The notes beneath the pieces are model-generated. The model was not told the DNA's origin. It made no database searches and was given only the letters and a program-made list of their open reading frames with translations. A stretch of 64,000 nucleotides of DNA from Steroidobacteraceae bacterium (GTDB lineage Bacteria; Pseudomonadota; Gammaproteobacteria; Steroidobacterales; Steroidobacteraceae), in NCBI GenBank assembly GCA_027531255.1, contig JAPZRU010000002.1, positions 310,001 to 374,000 of the forward strand, read 5' to 3'. The position numbers and the translations under genes are program-made. Positions 39,301 through 48,134 of this stretch are shown here, piece after piece (the first letter of the stretch is position 1; each line of letters starts with the position of its first letter).

Positions 39301-41406
39301 ATGTCCCGCAATCGTTCGACGGCCGCCGCCCTGACGGGCCTCGCCGTGACCGCCGCCCTGTCGCTCCCCGCTCGGGCACTGGCCGACGAGGGCATGTGGA
39401 CCTTCGAGAACTTCCCCGCGGCGCAGGTGAAGGAGAAGTACGGCGCGACGATCGACCAGCGCTGGCTGGACCGCGTGCGCGGCGGCGTCGCGCGGCTCGA
39501 CAACGGCTGCTCGGCCTCGCTCGTGTCGCCCGACGGGCTCGTGCTGACGAACCACCACTGCGTCACCACCTGCATCGCCGACCGCTCTTCGCCCGAGCGC
39601 GACCTGCTCGCGAAGGGCTTCCTGGCGCAGAACCGCGCGCTGGAGGAACGCTGCGAAACCGACCGCGTCAGCGTGCTGGTCGGCACCGAGGACGTGACGG
39701 CCAAGGTGACCGAGGCGACCAAGGGCCTGCAGGGCGCCGGTCTGGCCGAGGCGCGCCGCCGCACGCGCACGCAGCTCGAACAGGCCTGCGAGGACGCCTC
39801 GAAGGAGGATCGCAGGGCCGGTCCGCTGAAGTGCGAGACGGTGGAGCTCTACCAGGGCGGCCAGACCTGGCTCTACCGCTACAAGCGCTACGACGACGTG
39901 CGCCTCGTGTTCGTGCCGGAGAACGACGTCGCGGCCTTCGGCGGCGACCCGGACAACTTCCAGTTCCCGCGCTGGTGCCTCGACATGGCGCTGCTGCGCG
40001 TCTACGAGAACGGCAAGCCTGCCCGCACCCCGAACCACCTCGAGATGGACTTCGCCGGGCCCGCCGAGGGCCAGGCCACGTTCGTCGCCGGCCACCCGGG
40101 GAACACCGAGCGCCTGCTGACCGTCGAGCAGCTGCTGACGCAGCGCAACTCGCTGATCCCGTTCTGGCTCGTGCGCAACGTCGAACTCCGCGGCCGCTAC
40201 CTGCAGTACGCGCGCACGAGCCCCGAGGCCGAGCGGCAGGTCGCCACCGACCTGTTCGGCCTCGAGAACTCCATCAAGGTCCGCCGCGAGCAGCTCGACG
40301 CGCTGCTGGACGAGCGGCTGTTCGCGGAGCGCCGCGCCGAGGAGGCGAAGCTGCGCGAGTACCTCGCGAAGAGCCCGGAGCTGGCCCGCGAGGTCGGCGA
40401 TCCCTGGGCGGACATCGCGAAGGCGCAGCAGACCTACCGCAACATCCTGCAGCCGTTCACGTTCGTCGAGGGCGGCGCCGGGTTCGGCAACAGCGTGCTG
40501 TTCACGCGCGCGCGCCAGCTGGTGCGCGCGGCCGAGGAACGCGCCAAGCCGAACGAGCAGCGGCTGCGCGAGTACACCGAGGCGCGCCTGCCGGCGCTCC
40601 GGCAGACGCTCGGCGCGCAGGTGCCGATCCACCCGGAGGTCGAGAACATCCGGATCGCGTTCGGGCTGGCGCGGATGCGCGAGTTCCTCGGGCCCGACCA
40701 CCCGGTCGTGCGCCGCGTGTTCGGCAACGCGTCGGCGACCGACATCGCGGAGAAGCTGGTGGCCGGCACGAAGCTGGCCGACCCGGCGACGCGCACCGCT
40801 CTCTACGAGGGCGGCGCCGCGGCAGTGCAGGCCTCGGAGGACCCGATGATCGAGCTCGCGCGCTCGATCGACGCCGAGGCGCGCGCGCTGCGCAAGCGCT
40901 TCGAGGACGAGGTGGACGGCCCGACCACCGAGGCGCAGGGGCGCCTGTCGCGCGTGCGGTTCGCGGCGCTCGGCACCAACACCTACCCGGACGCCACCTT
41001 CACGCTGCGGCTGTCGTACGGCGCGATCGCGGGCTGGCGGGAAGGCGAGCGCACGGTGCCGGCGTTCACCACGCTCGACCGCCTGTTCGAGCGCGCCACC
41101 GGCCAGCCGCCGTTCCGCGTGCCGCAGAGCTGGGAGTCCGTGAAGGCGCGGCTCGACCTGGCCACGCGCTTCAACACCTCGTCCACGCACGACATCGTCG
41201 GCGGCAACTCCGGCAGCCCGATGCTCGACGCGAAGGGCAACGTGGTCGGCCTGATCTTCGACGGCAACATCCACTCGATATCCGGTACGTACTGGTACGA
41301 CGCCGAGCTGAACCGGGCGGTGTCCGTGAACACGCAGATCATGCGCGAGGCCATGTCGAAGGTGTACGGCGCGGACGCGCTGCTGAAGGAGCTCGGCGCG
41401 AAGTAG
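39301..41406 (+). CDS. S46 family dipeptidyl-peptidase
   Basis: 701 residues with a signal peptide (about 1-28, ending ARALA-D). It is a chymotrypsin-fold S46 peptidase: His86 in VLTNHHC, the Asp of FGGDPDNFQFPRW (216/218) and Ser637 in VGGNSGSPM. The helical cap domain lies between. DPP7/DPP11 enzymes of this family sit in the periplasm and cut dipeptides from oligopeptide N-termini; here the specificity loop reads IFDGNIHSI, so I do not assign DPP7 or DPP11. Followed after three bases by repeat copy B, which can act as terminator. Confidence 0.93.
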   Translation: MSRNRSTAAALTGLAVTAALSLPARALADEGMWTFENFPAAQVKEKYGATIDQRWLDRVRGGVARLDNGCSASLVSPDGLVLTNHHCVTTCIADRSSPERDLLAKGFLAQNRALEERCETDRVSVLVGTEDVTAKVTEATKGLQGAGLAEARRRTRTQLEQACEDASKEDRRAGPLKCETVELYQGGQTWLYRYKRYDDVRLVFVPENDVAAFGGDPDNFQFPRWCLDMALLRVYENGKPARTPNHLEMDFAGPAEGQATFVAGHPGNTERLLTVEQLLTQRNSLIPFWLVRNVELRGRYLQYARTSPEAERQVATDLFGLENSIKVRREQLDALLDERLFAERRAEEAKLREYLAKSPELAREVGDPWADIAKAQQTYRNILQPFTFVEGGAGFGNSVLFTRARQLVRAAEERAKPNEQRLREYTEARLPALRQTLGAQVPIHPEVENIRIAFGLARMREFLGPDHPVVRRVFGNASATDIAEKLVAGTKLADPATRTALYEGGAAAVQASEDPMIELARSIDAEARALRKRFEDEVDGPTTEAQGRLSRVRFAALGTNTYPDATFTLRLSYGAIAGWREGERTVPAFTTLDRLFERATGQPPFRVPQSWESVKARLDLATRFNTSSTHDIVGGNSGSPMLDAKGNVVGLIFDGNIHSISGTYWYDAELNRAVSVNTQIMREAMSKVYGADALLKELGAK

Positions 41407-41409
41407 CCG

Positions 41410-41506
41410 AAACGGGGAGTGTCCCCGTTTTCCGCCCTGTGGACGGAAGCGCGAGACGGGCTGCATGCGACGGCAGGGTGGAAAGAGCGGACTGGCCCCT
41501 GTTCGG
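41410..41506. repeat. Paired GGGG/CCCC palindrome element, copy B
   Basis: First palindrome perfect: AAACGGGGA (41410-41418), GTG, TCCCCGTTT (41422-41430), then T, terminator-like. Second, imperfect: GTGGAAAGAGCGGACTGGCC onward (41478-41506). Centres about 72 bases apart. Copy B and copy C share the same order and the word GTGGAAA before the second palindrome. Confidence 0.7.
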
Positions 41507-42451
41507 GTCGACGGTTTCCTCGTCGCGCTGACGCTCGCGATCGTCGCGGCTGCGGTCGCGCCGGAACTCGGCGCGACCGGCGGGACGCTGGGGCTCGACC
41601 GCGTCGTCAAGTACGGCATCGCGGTCGTGTTCTTCCTGCACGGCGTGCTGCTGCCGACCGAGAGCCTCGCGCGCGGCATCCGCAACTGGCGGCTGCATGC
41701 GCTCGTGAACGCGATGACGTTCGGGCTGCTGCCACTCCTCGGCCTCGTCGCGTTCGCCGCGTCGCGCCCGTGGCTGCCCGAGCCGCTGCCGCTCGGGCTG
41801 TTCTACGCCACCGCGGTCGCCTCGACGATCAGCTCCTGCGTCGCGCTGACGGCGGTGGCCGGCGGCAACGTCGCCGGCGCGGTGTTCAATGCGACGCTGT
41901 CCGGGATCCTCGGGGTGTTCCTGACGCCGGCCCTGACGAGCCTGGTCGCCACCACGGCCGGCCTGGAGCTCTCGGTGATCGACGCGATCCGCGCCATCGC
42001 CCTGCAGGTGCTGGTGCCGATGCTCGCCGGCCAGCTGCTGCGCCCGTGGCTGGCCGGGCCGCTCGGCCGCCGCCGCGCGGCCGTGTCCGTCGTCGACCGC
42101 GCCTCGATCGTGCTGGTCGTCTACGTCGCCTTCAGCGACTCGTTTCGCGCCGGCGTCTGGGCGCAGACCTCGTGGACGTCGCTCGCGCTGACGGCCACGA
42201 TCACGCTGGCGCTGTTCGCGGTCGCGACGATCGCTGTGCTGCGGGCCGCGCGCGCCATCGGCCTGCCGCGCGAGGACGAGATCGCGGCGCTGTTCTGCGG
42301 CTCGCAGAAGAGCCTCGCGACGGGCATCCCGGTCGCGAGCGTGCTGTTCGCCGGCGACCCGGGGCTCGGCCTGGTCGTGCTGCCACTGCTGCTGTATCAC
42401 CAGCTGCAGCTCGTCGCCGGCGCGGTGCTCGCGCGCCGCTACCTCGGTTAG
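41465..42451 (+). CDS. Bile acid:sodium symporter family (YfeH-like) transporter
   Basis: 328 residues, nine or ten helices. The SBF-like family is indicated by FLVALTLAIVAAAVAPELG, VVKYGIAVVFFLHGVLLP, YATAVASTISSCVALTAVAGGN and the cross-over GSQKSLATGIPVASVLF. The substrate is unknown. The only upstream start, ATG 41465, lies inside repeat copy B, and residues 1-14 are encoded by the repeat; the family sequence begins at residue 15 (VDGFLVAL). The natural start may have been replaced by the insertion. The next gene begins two bases after the stop. Confidence 0.82.
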   Translation: MRRQGGKSGLAPVRVDGFLVALTLAIVAAAVAPELGATGGTLGLDRVVKYGIAVVFFLHGVLLPTESLARGIRNWRLHALVNAMTFGLLPLLGLVAFAASRPWLPEPLPLGLFYATAVASTISSCVALTAVAGGNVAGAVFNATLSGILGVFLTPALTSLVATTAGLELSVIDAIRAIALQVLVPMLAGQLLRPWLAGPLGRRRAAVSVVDRASIVLVVYVAFSDSFRAGVWAQTSWTSLALTATITLALFAVATIAVLRAARAIGLPREDEIAALFCGSQKSLATGIPVASVLFAGDPGLGLVVLPLLLYHQLQLVAGAVLARRYLG

Positions 42452-42452
42452 A

Positions 42453-44660
42453 GTGCCGCGCGTGGACGCCCCCGCCTGGAGCCCCGCCTACGACGACGTC
42501 GGCGAATGCGTCGAGGCGACGCTGCGCCGGCTCGGCAACCGCATCGTGCTCGGCACGCCGCTCGGCATCGGCAAGCCCTCGCACCTGCTGAACGAGTTCT
42601 GGCGCCGTGCCGCGCGCGACCCGAACCTGCGCCTCACGATCTTCACGGCGCTGTCGCTGAACCGGCCGGCCGCCGGCAGCCGGCTCGAGGCGCGCTTCCT
42701 GGAGCCGCTGGTCGCGCGCGTGTTCGGCGACTACGTCGACCTCGAGTACCCGAAGGCGATGCGCGCCAACCGCGTGCCGCCGAACGTGGAGATCCGCGAG
42801 TTCTACGTCCAGGCCGGCGCGTGGCTCGGCGTGCCGCACCTGCAGCAGCACTACCTCAGCGCGAACTACACGCACGCGGCGCGCGACCTCGTCGCGGCCG
42901 GCGTCAACGTGATCGCCCAGCAGGTGGCCGCGCGGCCGCAGGCCGGCACGCGCGCCACCGAGTACAGCCTGAGCTCGAACCCGGACCTTACCCTCGACGT
43001 GCTGCCCGCGCTCGACGCCGCGCGCAAGGCCGGCCGGGACGCCGTCGTGATCGGCGCCGTGAACCGTCGCCTGCCCTTCATGCTCGGCGACGCGGTCGTG
43101 CCGGAGTCGCGGTTCGACGCCCTCGTCGACCACCCGCGCTACGAATACGACCCGTTCGCGCCCCCGAACGGCCCCATCGGCACGGTCGAGCACGCGATCG
43201 GCCTGAACGCCAGCGCGCTGATCCGCGACGGCGGCACGCTGCAGCTCGGCATCGGCGAACTCTCCGACGCGGTCGTCTACGCGCTCACGCTGCGCCACCA
43301 GCGCAACGACGCCTGGCGCTCGGCGCTGGCCGCGACCGGCGCCGCGGAGCGCTTCACGACCGAGATCGACGCGATCGGGGGCCGCAGCCCGTTCGAGCGC
43401 GGCCTGTACGGCTGCACCGAGCTGTTCGTCGACGGCTTCCTGGATCTCTACCGCGCGGGGATCCTGAAGCGACCGGTGTACCAGCACGCGCTGCTGCAGC
43501 GCCTGCTCGACGACGGCGAGCTCGACGAGCGCCCGAGCGCGGACTGGCTCGCGACGCTCGCACGGCACGGCCTGGAGCGTCTCGACGCACGGGAGTTCGC
43601 GGCGCTCGGACGCTGCGGCGCGTTCCGGCCCGGGACGCGCTACGAGCACGGCGAGGTGATCGCGTCGGACGGCGAGCGCACGCCCGCGGATCTCGCCGAC
43701 GCGCGGGCTCGCGAGCGGCTCGCCGCGACCTGCCTCGCACGCCGTCTCGACGGCGGCCTGCTGATGCACGCCGCGTTCCTGCTCGGCCCGCGCGGCTTCT
43801 ACGGGGCCCTGCGGGAGCTGCCGGAAGCCGAGCGCGCACGCTTCTGGATGACGCGCGTCGGCTACACGAACGACCTGTTCGGTGCCGACCACGACCTGCG
43901 CGTCGCGCAGCGACGGCACGCGCGCTTCGTCAACACCACGATGATGGTCACGGGCCTCGGCGCCGCGGTGTCGGACGGCCTCGCGGACGGCCAGGTGGTC
44001 AGCGGCGTCGGCGGCCAGTACAACTTCGTGGCGATGGCTCACGAGCTGCCCGAGGGCCATTCGATGCTGTGCGTCCGCAGCACGCGCACGAAGCACGGGC
44101 GCACGAGCTCGAACGTGGTCTGGAACTACGGCCACGTGACGCTCCCGCGGCACCTGCGCGACGTGTTCGTCACCGAGTACGGCATCGCGCACCTGCGCGG
44201 CTGCACCGATCGGGAGTGCGTGGCGGCACTGCTGGCCGTTACCGACTCGCGCTTCCAGGACGAACTGCTGGCCGAAGCGAAGCGCGCCGGCAAGATCGAG
44301 ACCAGCTACCGGATCCCGGAGCGCCATCGCCAGAACTTCCCGGAGCGGCTCGCGCGCGGCCTGCGCGAGCACAGGCGTGGCGGGTTCTTCAGCGAGTTCC
44401 CGTTCGGCACCGACTACACGGCCGAGGAGATCGTGCTCGCGAAGGCGCTCCGACGACTCCAGGCGCTCGGCTCCGGCTGGCAGGGCCGACTGCGCGGTGC
44501 CGCGCTGGCCGCCCGCGGCCGCCCCGACCGCGCCGACCTCCGGCCGTACCTGCAGCGGATGCGGCTCGACGCACCCGCGGAGGGCACCGAGCGGCGCGAG
44601 GCGCGCCTCGTCGCGGCCGCCGTCGCCGAAGTCCTCGAGCGCGACCCGCTCGACCCCTGA
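42453..44660 (+). CDS. Acetyl-CoA hydrolase/transferase family protein
   Basis: 735 residues from GTG 42453 (a second GTG is nine bases on), longer than the usual 430-650. NRIVLGTPLGIGKPSHLLNEF at the start and the C-terminal block with GQYNFVAMAHELPEGHSML, TSSNVVWNYGHVTLPRHLRDVFVTEYGIA and LRGCTDRE belong to the CoA-transferase fold of this family. IGELSDAVVYAL holds the region where the catalytic Glu is expected. It probably moves CoA between short acids, or hydrolyses acyl-CoA. Tightly linked to the symporter gene, so they may handle the same acid. Confidence 0.85.
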   Translation: MPRVDAPAWSPAYDDVGECVEATLRRLGNRIVLGTPLGIGKPSHLLNEFWRRAARDPNLRLTIFTALSLNRPAAGSRLEARFLEPLVARVFGDYVDLEYPKAMRANRVPPNVEIREFYVQAGAWLGVPHLQQHYLSANYTHAARDLVAAGVNVIAQQVAARPQAGTRATEYSLSSNPDLTLDVLPALDAARKAGRDAVVIGAVNRRLPFMLGDAVVPESRFDALVDHPRYEYDPFAPPNGPIGTVEHAIGLNASALIRDGGTLQLGIGELSDAVVYALTLRHQRNDAWRSALAATGAAERFTTEIDAIGGRSPFERGLYGCTELFVDGFLDLYRAGILKRPVYQHALLQRLLDDGELDERPSADWLATLARHGLERLDAREFAALGRCGAFRPGTRYEHGEVIASDGERTPADLADARARERLAATCLARRLDGGLLMHAAFLLGPRGFYGALRELPEAERARFWMTRVGYTNDLFGADHDLRVAQRRHARFVNTTMMVTGLGAAVSDGLADGQVVSGVGGQYNFVAMAHELPEGHSMLCVRSTRTKHGRTSSNVVWNYGHVTLPRHLRDVFVTEYGIAHLRGCTDRECVAALLAVTDSRFQDELLAEAKRAGKIETSYRIPERHRQNFPERLARGLREHRRGGFFSEFPFGTDYTAEEIVLAKALRRLQALGSGWQGRLRGAALAARGRPDRADLRPYLQRMRLDAPAEGTERREARLVAAAVAEVLERDPLDP

Positions 44661-44824
44661 TCCGCCGGCGGCGCAGCGCCGCCCTCCTCCCGTTGCGCGC
44701 TTCCTTCCCGCCGCCGCGCGCGTGGCGAGCCTCGGTGCGCGCACGGAACGAAGCGCCCCGGCACGCGTCCACGGCACATGGATTGCAAAGCTTCGGGCCC
44801 GAAGCCACAACCCATGGAGTCCCC

Positions 44825-45361
44825 ATGTTCCTCTCAAGGATGAAGATCGTGACGCTCGCGGCGCTCGCCCTCGCGGCCGGCGGCTGCGCGGGCAACCGCA
44901 GCCTCGGCGAACGCCTGGACGACGCCGCCATCACCGCCAAGGTCAAGACGGCGCTGGCCGCCGACCCGACCGCGAAGGCCTACCAGATCAACGTCGACAC
45001 GAACGACGGGATGGTGCAGCTGAACGGCTTCGTCGACAGCGACGAGGGCAGGCAGGCGGCGGCGCGGGTCGCGCGCAGCGTCGAAGGCGTCTCGCGCGTC
45101 GACAACAACCTCGAGGTGAGGGAAGGCCACCGCACGCTCGGGGCGGCCGTCGACGACGCGAAGATCGCCGCGCAGGTGAAGACCGCGCTGGCGGCCGATG
45201 CGAACACGAAGGCCTACCAGATCAAGGTGGACGTGAACCGGGGCGTCGTGGCGCTCGGAGGCTTCGTCGACACCGAGGAGTCGAAGAACAACGCCTCGCG
45301 CGTCGCGCGCAGCGTCGAGGGCGTCAGGAGCGTCGAGAACAATCTCGTCCTGCGCCAGTAG
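44825..45361 (+). CDS. Lipoprotein with two BON domains
   Basis: 178 residues from ATG 44825 (TGGAG six bases upstream). Lipoprotein signal with lipobox AAGGC (Cys21). Two tandem BON domains of about 70 residues follow, each starting DDA-I-A-VKTALAAD and containing AYQI-VD, G-V-L-GFVD and ARSVEGV--V-NNL; the two copies are also alike at DNA level. BON domains bind phospholipid or envelope structures, as in OsmY and DolP, and are often induced by stress. The KGG-repeat stress protein gene follows after 121 bases. Confidence 0.9.
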   Translation: MFLSRMKIVTLAALALAAGGCAGNRSLGERLDDAAITAKVKTALAADPTAKAYQINVDTNDGMVQLNGFVDSDEGRQAAARVARSVEGVSRVDNNLEVREGHRTLGAAVDDAKIAAQVKTALAADANTKAYQIKVDVNRGVVALGGFVDTEESKNNASRVARSVEGVRSVENNLVLRQ

Positions 45362-45482
45362 TGAGCCGCGAGCGGCGGGCGCGCGCGCCCGCCGCGAGCC
45401 AGGCCGCACGGCGGCATGGATCCTGCAAACCGCTGATCCCCGGGGCGGCCCTCACCCCGTCGACTTTCCGCAGGAGACCGAG

Positions 45483-45902
45483 ATGACGCAGAACACAGGG
45501 CAACCCGGCGAAGGCGGCGCGCATAATCGCGGCTTCGCGTCGATGGACGAGCAGAGGCAGCGCGAGATCGCGAGCAAGGGCGGTCGTGCCTCCGGTGGCA
45601 ACTTCGCGAACGACCCGGCGCGCGCGGCGGCCGCCGGCCGCAAGGGCGGCCAGGTGTCGGGCGGCAACTTCGCGCACAACCGCGCGCGCGCCGCGGAGGC
45701 CGGGCGCAAGGGCGGGCAGGTATCGGGTGGCAACTTCGCCCGCAACCCGCAGCGCGCCGCGGAGGCCGGGCGCAAGGGCGGCCAGGCTTCGGGCGGCAAC
45801 TTCGCGCACAATCGCGCGCGCGCCGCGGAGGCCGGGCGCAAGGGCGGCGAATCCTCGCAGGCGAATCGCGGCAGCGGTGGCTCGTCGTCCTCCGGTGGAT
45901 AG
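45483..45902 (+). CDS. KGG-repeat (YciG/general stress) protein
   Basis: 139 residues, hydrophilic and low-complexity. Preceded by AGGAGACCGAG. After MDEQRQREIASKGG come four 22-residue units of the form GRKGG-xSGGNFA-N-xRAAEA (residues 30-117) and a partial fifth. The SKGG/RKGG motif is that of YciG and ConA10-type stress-induced proteins, which usually have two or three units. Likely a disordered, nucleic-acid or membrane-associated desiccation/stress protein; mechanism unknown. Neighbouring the BON lipoprotein suggests a shared stress regulon. Confidence 0.88.
   Translation: MTQNTGQPGEGGAHNRGFASMDEQRQREIASKGGRASGGNFANDPARAAAAGRKGGQVSGGNFAHNRARAAEAGRKGGQVSGGNFARNPQRAAEAGRKGGQASGGNFAHNRARAAEAGRKGGESSQANRGSGGSSSSGG
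45570..45833 (+). repeat. Four 66-base tandem units in the KGG gene
   Basis: Units at 45570-45635, 45636-45701, 45702-45767 and 45768-45833, with units 2 and 4 nearly identical in DNA. In-frame length makes expansion and contraction tolerable. Confidence 0.85.
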
Positions 45903-46007
45903 GGCGGGAGCGGTAGCAGTACGCACCAGACCGCGACACGGGCACGCGCAGCGCCGCGGCGACCGCGGGCGCGTCGGCGAAGCGAGCCGCACCGGAAACC
46001 CCGACGC

Positions 46008-46910
46008 TCACGCCCGACCCTCGGCCCCGACGTCGCGCGCGATCCGCTCTGCCTGGCGCCGCAGCATCGGACCGAAGCGCGCCGCTTCGAAGAACGCGTC
46101 GAGCGCGTCGAGCGCGGGGGCCTGCCGCCGCAGGTCGTCGAGCGTCGCGACCAGCGGCATGTCGCAGGCGATGCGCGTGAGTTCGCGCGCGAGGTAGGCG
46201 GTGTCGCGGTGCTCGCGCAGTCGCGTCACCACGCCCGCGGCGCCGCGCAGCGGCAGCTCGGGCACGCGCTCCAGCCCCGCGTAGAGCGAGTCCAGCGAGT
46301 CGAAGTGGCCGAGCAGCACGGCCGCGGTCTTGCGGCCGATGCCCGGCACGCCGGGCACGTTGTCCACGGCGTCGCCCGTGAGGGCCAGGAAATCGGCGAT
46401 GCGCTCCGGCGCCGCGCCGAAGCGGGGCGCGATGTCGGCGTAGGCGTAGCGCTCCTCGGCCATCCAGTCCCAGAACTCGTCGCCCTCGCGGATCAGCTGC
46501 GCGAGGTCCTTGTCGCGCGTGACGATGGTGCTGGCCAGTCCGGCGGCGCGCGCGCGCGCGGCGAGCGTGCCGATGATGTCGTCGGCCTCGTACTCCGGGC
46601 TGCCGTATTCGCGCACGCCGAGCAGCCGGCAGAACTCGCGGCAGCGCGCGAACTGCTCCTTCAATTCGAGCGGCGGCAGTTCGCGGTTCGCCTTGTACGG
46701 CGGGTAAAGCCGGTTGCGGAACGAGCTCGTCAGGCTCTCGTCGAACGCGACCGCGACGCGCTCCGCCCGGGTCCGCTCGAGGAAGTCCGCGAGGAACCGC
46801 GCGAAGCCGTACAGCGCGTTGACGGGGCGCCCCTCGCGGTCGGCCATGTCGGCCGGCATCGAGTGGTAGGCCCTGAAGACGAAGAAGCTCGCGTCGACGA
46901 GGTAGACCAC
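46008..46910 (-). CDS. 5'-3' exonuclease, Pol I N-terminal/ExoIX type
   Basis: 300 residues, the size of a stand-alone 5' nuclease domain. VYLVDASFFVFRAYHSMP gives the first metal Asp, AFDESLTSSFRN-LYPPYKANR the arch region, SPEYEADDIIGTLA and TIVTRDKDLAQLI the acidic cluster, and DNVPGVPGIGRKTAAVLL the helix-three-turn-helix DNA-binding motif. The metal carboxylates look complete, unlike in ExoIX, so flap/5' exonuclease activity is likely. Followed by nothing on its strand; the HNH gene lies 28 bases upstream in the same direction. Confidence 0.9.
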   Translation of the reverse strand: MVYLVDASFFVFRAYHSMPADMADREGRPVNALYGFARFLADFLERTRAERVAVAFDESLTSSFRNRLYPPYKANRELPPLELKEQFARCREFCRLLGVREYGSPEYEADDIIGTLAARARAAGLASTIVTRDKDLAQLIREGDEFWDWMAEERYAYADIAPRFGAAPERIADFLALTGDAVDNVPGVPGIGRKTAAVLLGHFDSLDSLYAGLERVPELPLRGAAGVVTRLREHRDTAYLARELTRIACDMPLVATLDDLRRQAPALDALDAFFEAARFGPMLRRQAERIARDVGAEGRA

Positions 46911-46938
46911 GAACCGCGGGGCGAGCGCCGCGCCGCGG

Positions 46939-47778
46939 CTACTGCAGCCACTCCCGGATGCGGACGTGCAGCGGGCTGGACCGGGGGAAATGGGCCAGCA
47001 GGTACTCCATCTGGTCGGCCAGCACGCGGCGGCCCTTCAGGTAGATGTACTCGGCGTAGGTGGGCGTGAACGGCACCGCGAGCAGCTGCATGCCCGCCTC
47101 CTCCGGCGTGCGCGAGGCCTTGGCGTTGTTGCAGCGGCGGCAGGCGGTGACCACGTTGGTCCAGACGTCGAGGCCGCCGCGGCAGAACGGGCGGATGTGC
47201 TCGCGCGACAGCAGCTGCGTGGGGAAGCGACCGCCGCAGTACATGCAGAGGTAGGCGTCGCGCTTGAACAGCGTCTCGTTGTTCAGCGGCGGCACGTAGT
47301 CCGCGCGCAGCGTGCCGGGGTTCGACGAGTGGCCGATCGTCGCGATGATCGAGCTGACCTCGACGACGGTGCGCAGGCCGCTCTTCGCGTTCGTGCCGCC
47401 GCGCAGCCGGAACAGCGGCGTGCCGCAGGCGTAGGCCACCTGATCCATGTGGTAGAGCCGGACCGCTTCCTTGTAGTCGATCCATTCGAGCGGCATGCCG
47501 GCGACGTCGGTGCGCAGCACCTGCTGGCCGAGCCCGTGCGAATGCACCGGGTCGAGGTCGACGGCGGAGCCCTCGAGGCGCGGCGCGTGGACGGCCGGGG
47601 CCAGCGCTTCGGCCGCAACCCGCGGACCCGCGCCGGGCAGGACAGCACCGTGCCCCGACGGACCCGCGAGCGGCCGTGCGTGACCCCGCGGGCCAAAGGG
47701 TCCGACACCGGACCCGACGCCCGCTTCGGGCGACGACTTCGCGCCCGGCTGCTTCGACGGCTTTCCTTTCGCCTTCAC
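46939..47778 (-). CDS. HNH endonuclease
   Basis: The C-terminal 190 residues are a zinc HNH nuclease: [20 protein letters not shown], then [19 protein letters not shown] (the His metal site) and [16 protein letters not shown]. The start is uncertain. From the GTG at 47778 the product has 279 residues, but the first 80 are Gly/Pro/Ala-rich without homology; the native start may be one of the GTG codons just before VLRTDVAG (about 47530). Small HNH proteins like this are widespread on proteobacterial chromosomes with no known role. Upstream of the exonuclease gene on the same strand. Confidence 0.75.
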   Translation of the reverse strand: MKAKGKPSKQPGAKSSPEAGVGSGVGPFGPRGHARPLAGPSGHGAVLPGAGPRVAAEALAPAVHAPRLEGSAVDLDPVHSHGLGQQVLRTDVAGMPLEWIDYKEAVRLYHMDQVAYACGTPLFRLRGGTNAKSGLRTVVEVSSIIATIGHSSNPGTLRADYVPPLNNETLFKRDAYLCMYCGGRFPTQLLSREHIRPFCRGGLDVWTNVVTACRRCNNAKASRTPEEAGMQLLAVPFTPTYAEYIYLKGRRVLADQMEYLLAHFPRSSPLHVRIREWLQ

Positions 47779-48134
47779 GCCGTGGATCCCGTGCGGCCTC
47801 ACGTGCAATACCGGGGCTGGCCCGTTCCGACGCACACCCGACCGGCGGCCCCCGCGCGAGGCAGTGCCGCCCACCGTTCCGGTTGTCGCCGTTCTTCTTG
47901 CAGTGCCGTAAGATAGATCGCGCCCGCGCCGTTGGCAAACGGCGCAAGGCTTTCAATCACAAAGCAAAACTTTCGTTCCCTGCAGGTTTCACGAAGGCTC
48001 GTTCGCGCCGTCCCGCAGCGCCGCACGCGTGCGCGGCGGCGTGGCGGCCGCGCGCGGAGGGACCCGCGCCGCCGGTGCACGTCGGCCGGTCGTTCCTCCC
48101 GAGTTCCAGGCTCCACGCATCGTTCGAGGTCCTC
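47779..48134. other. Divergent region HNH / pntA with a leader hairpin
   Basis: 356 bases. It contains TAAGAT (47909-47914) as a possible -10 element without a good -35, then a perfect hairpin GCGCCGTT-GGCA-AACGGCGC (47926-47945), then a notably AT-richer stretch (47946-47990) rich in AAAC and TTTC words. Nothing else is recognisable up to the GAGG ribosome site of pntA. Confidence 0.4.
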
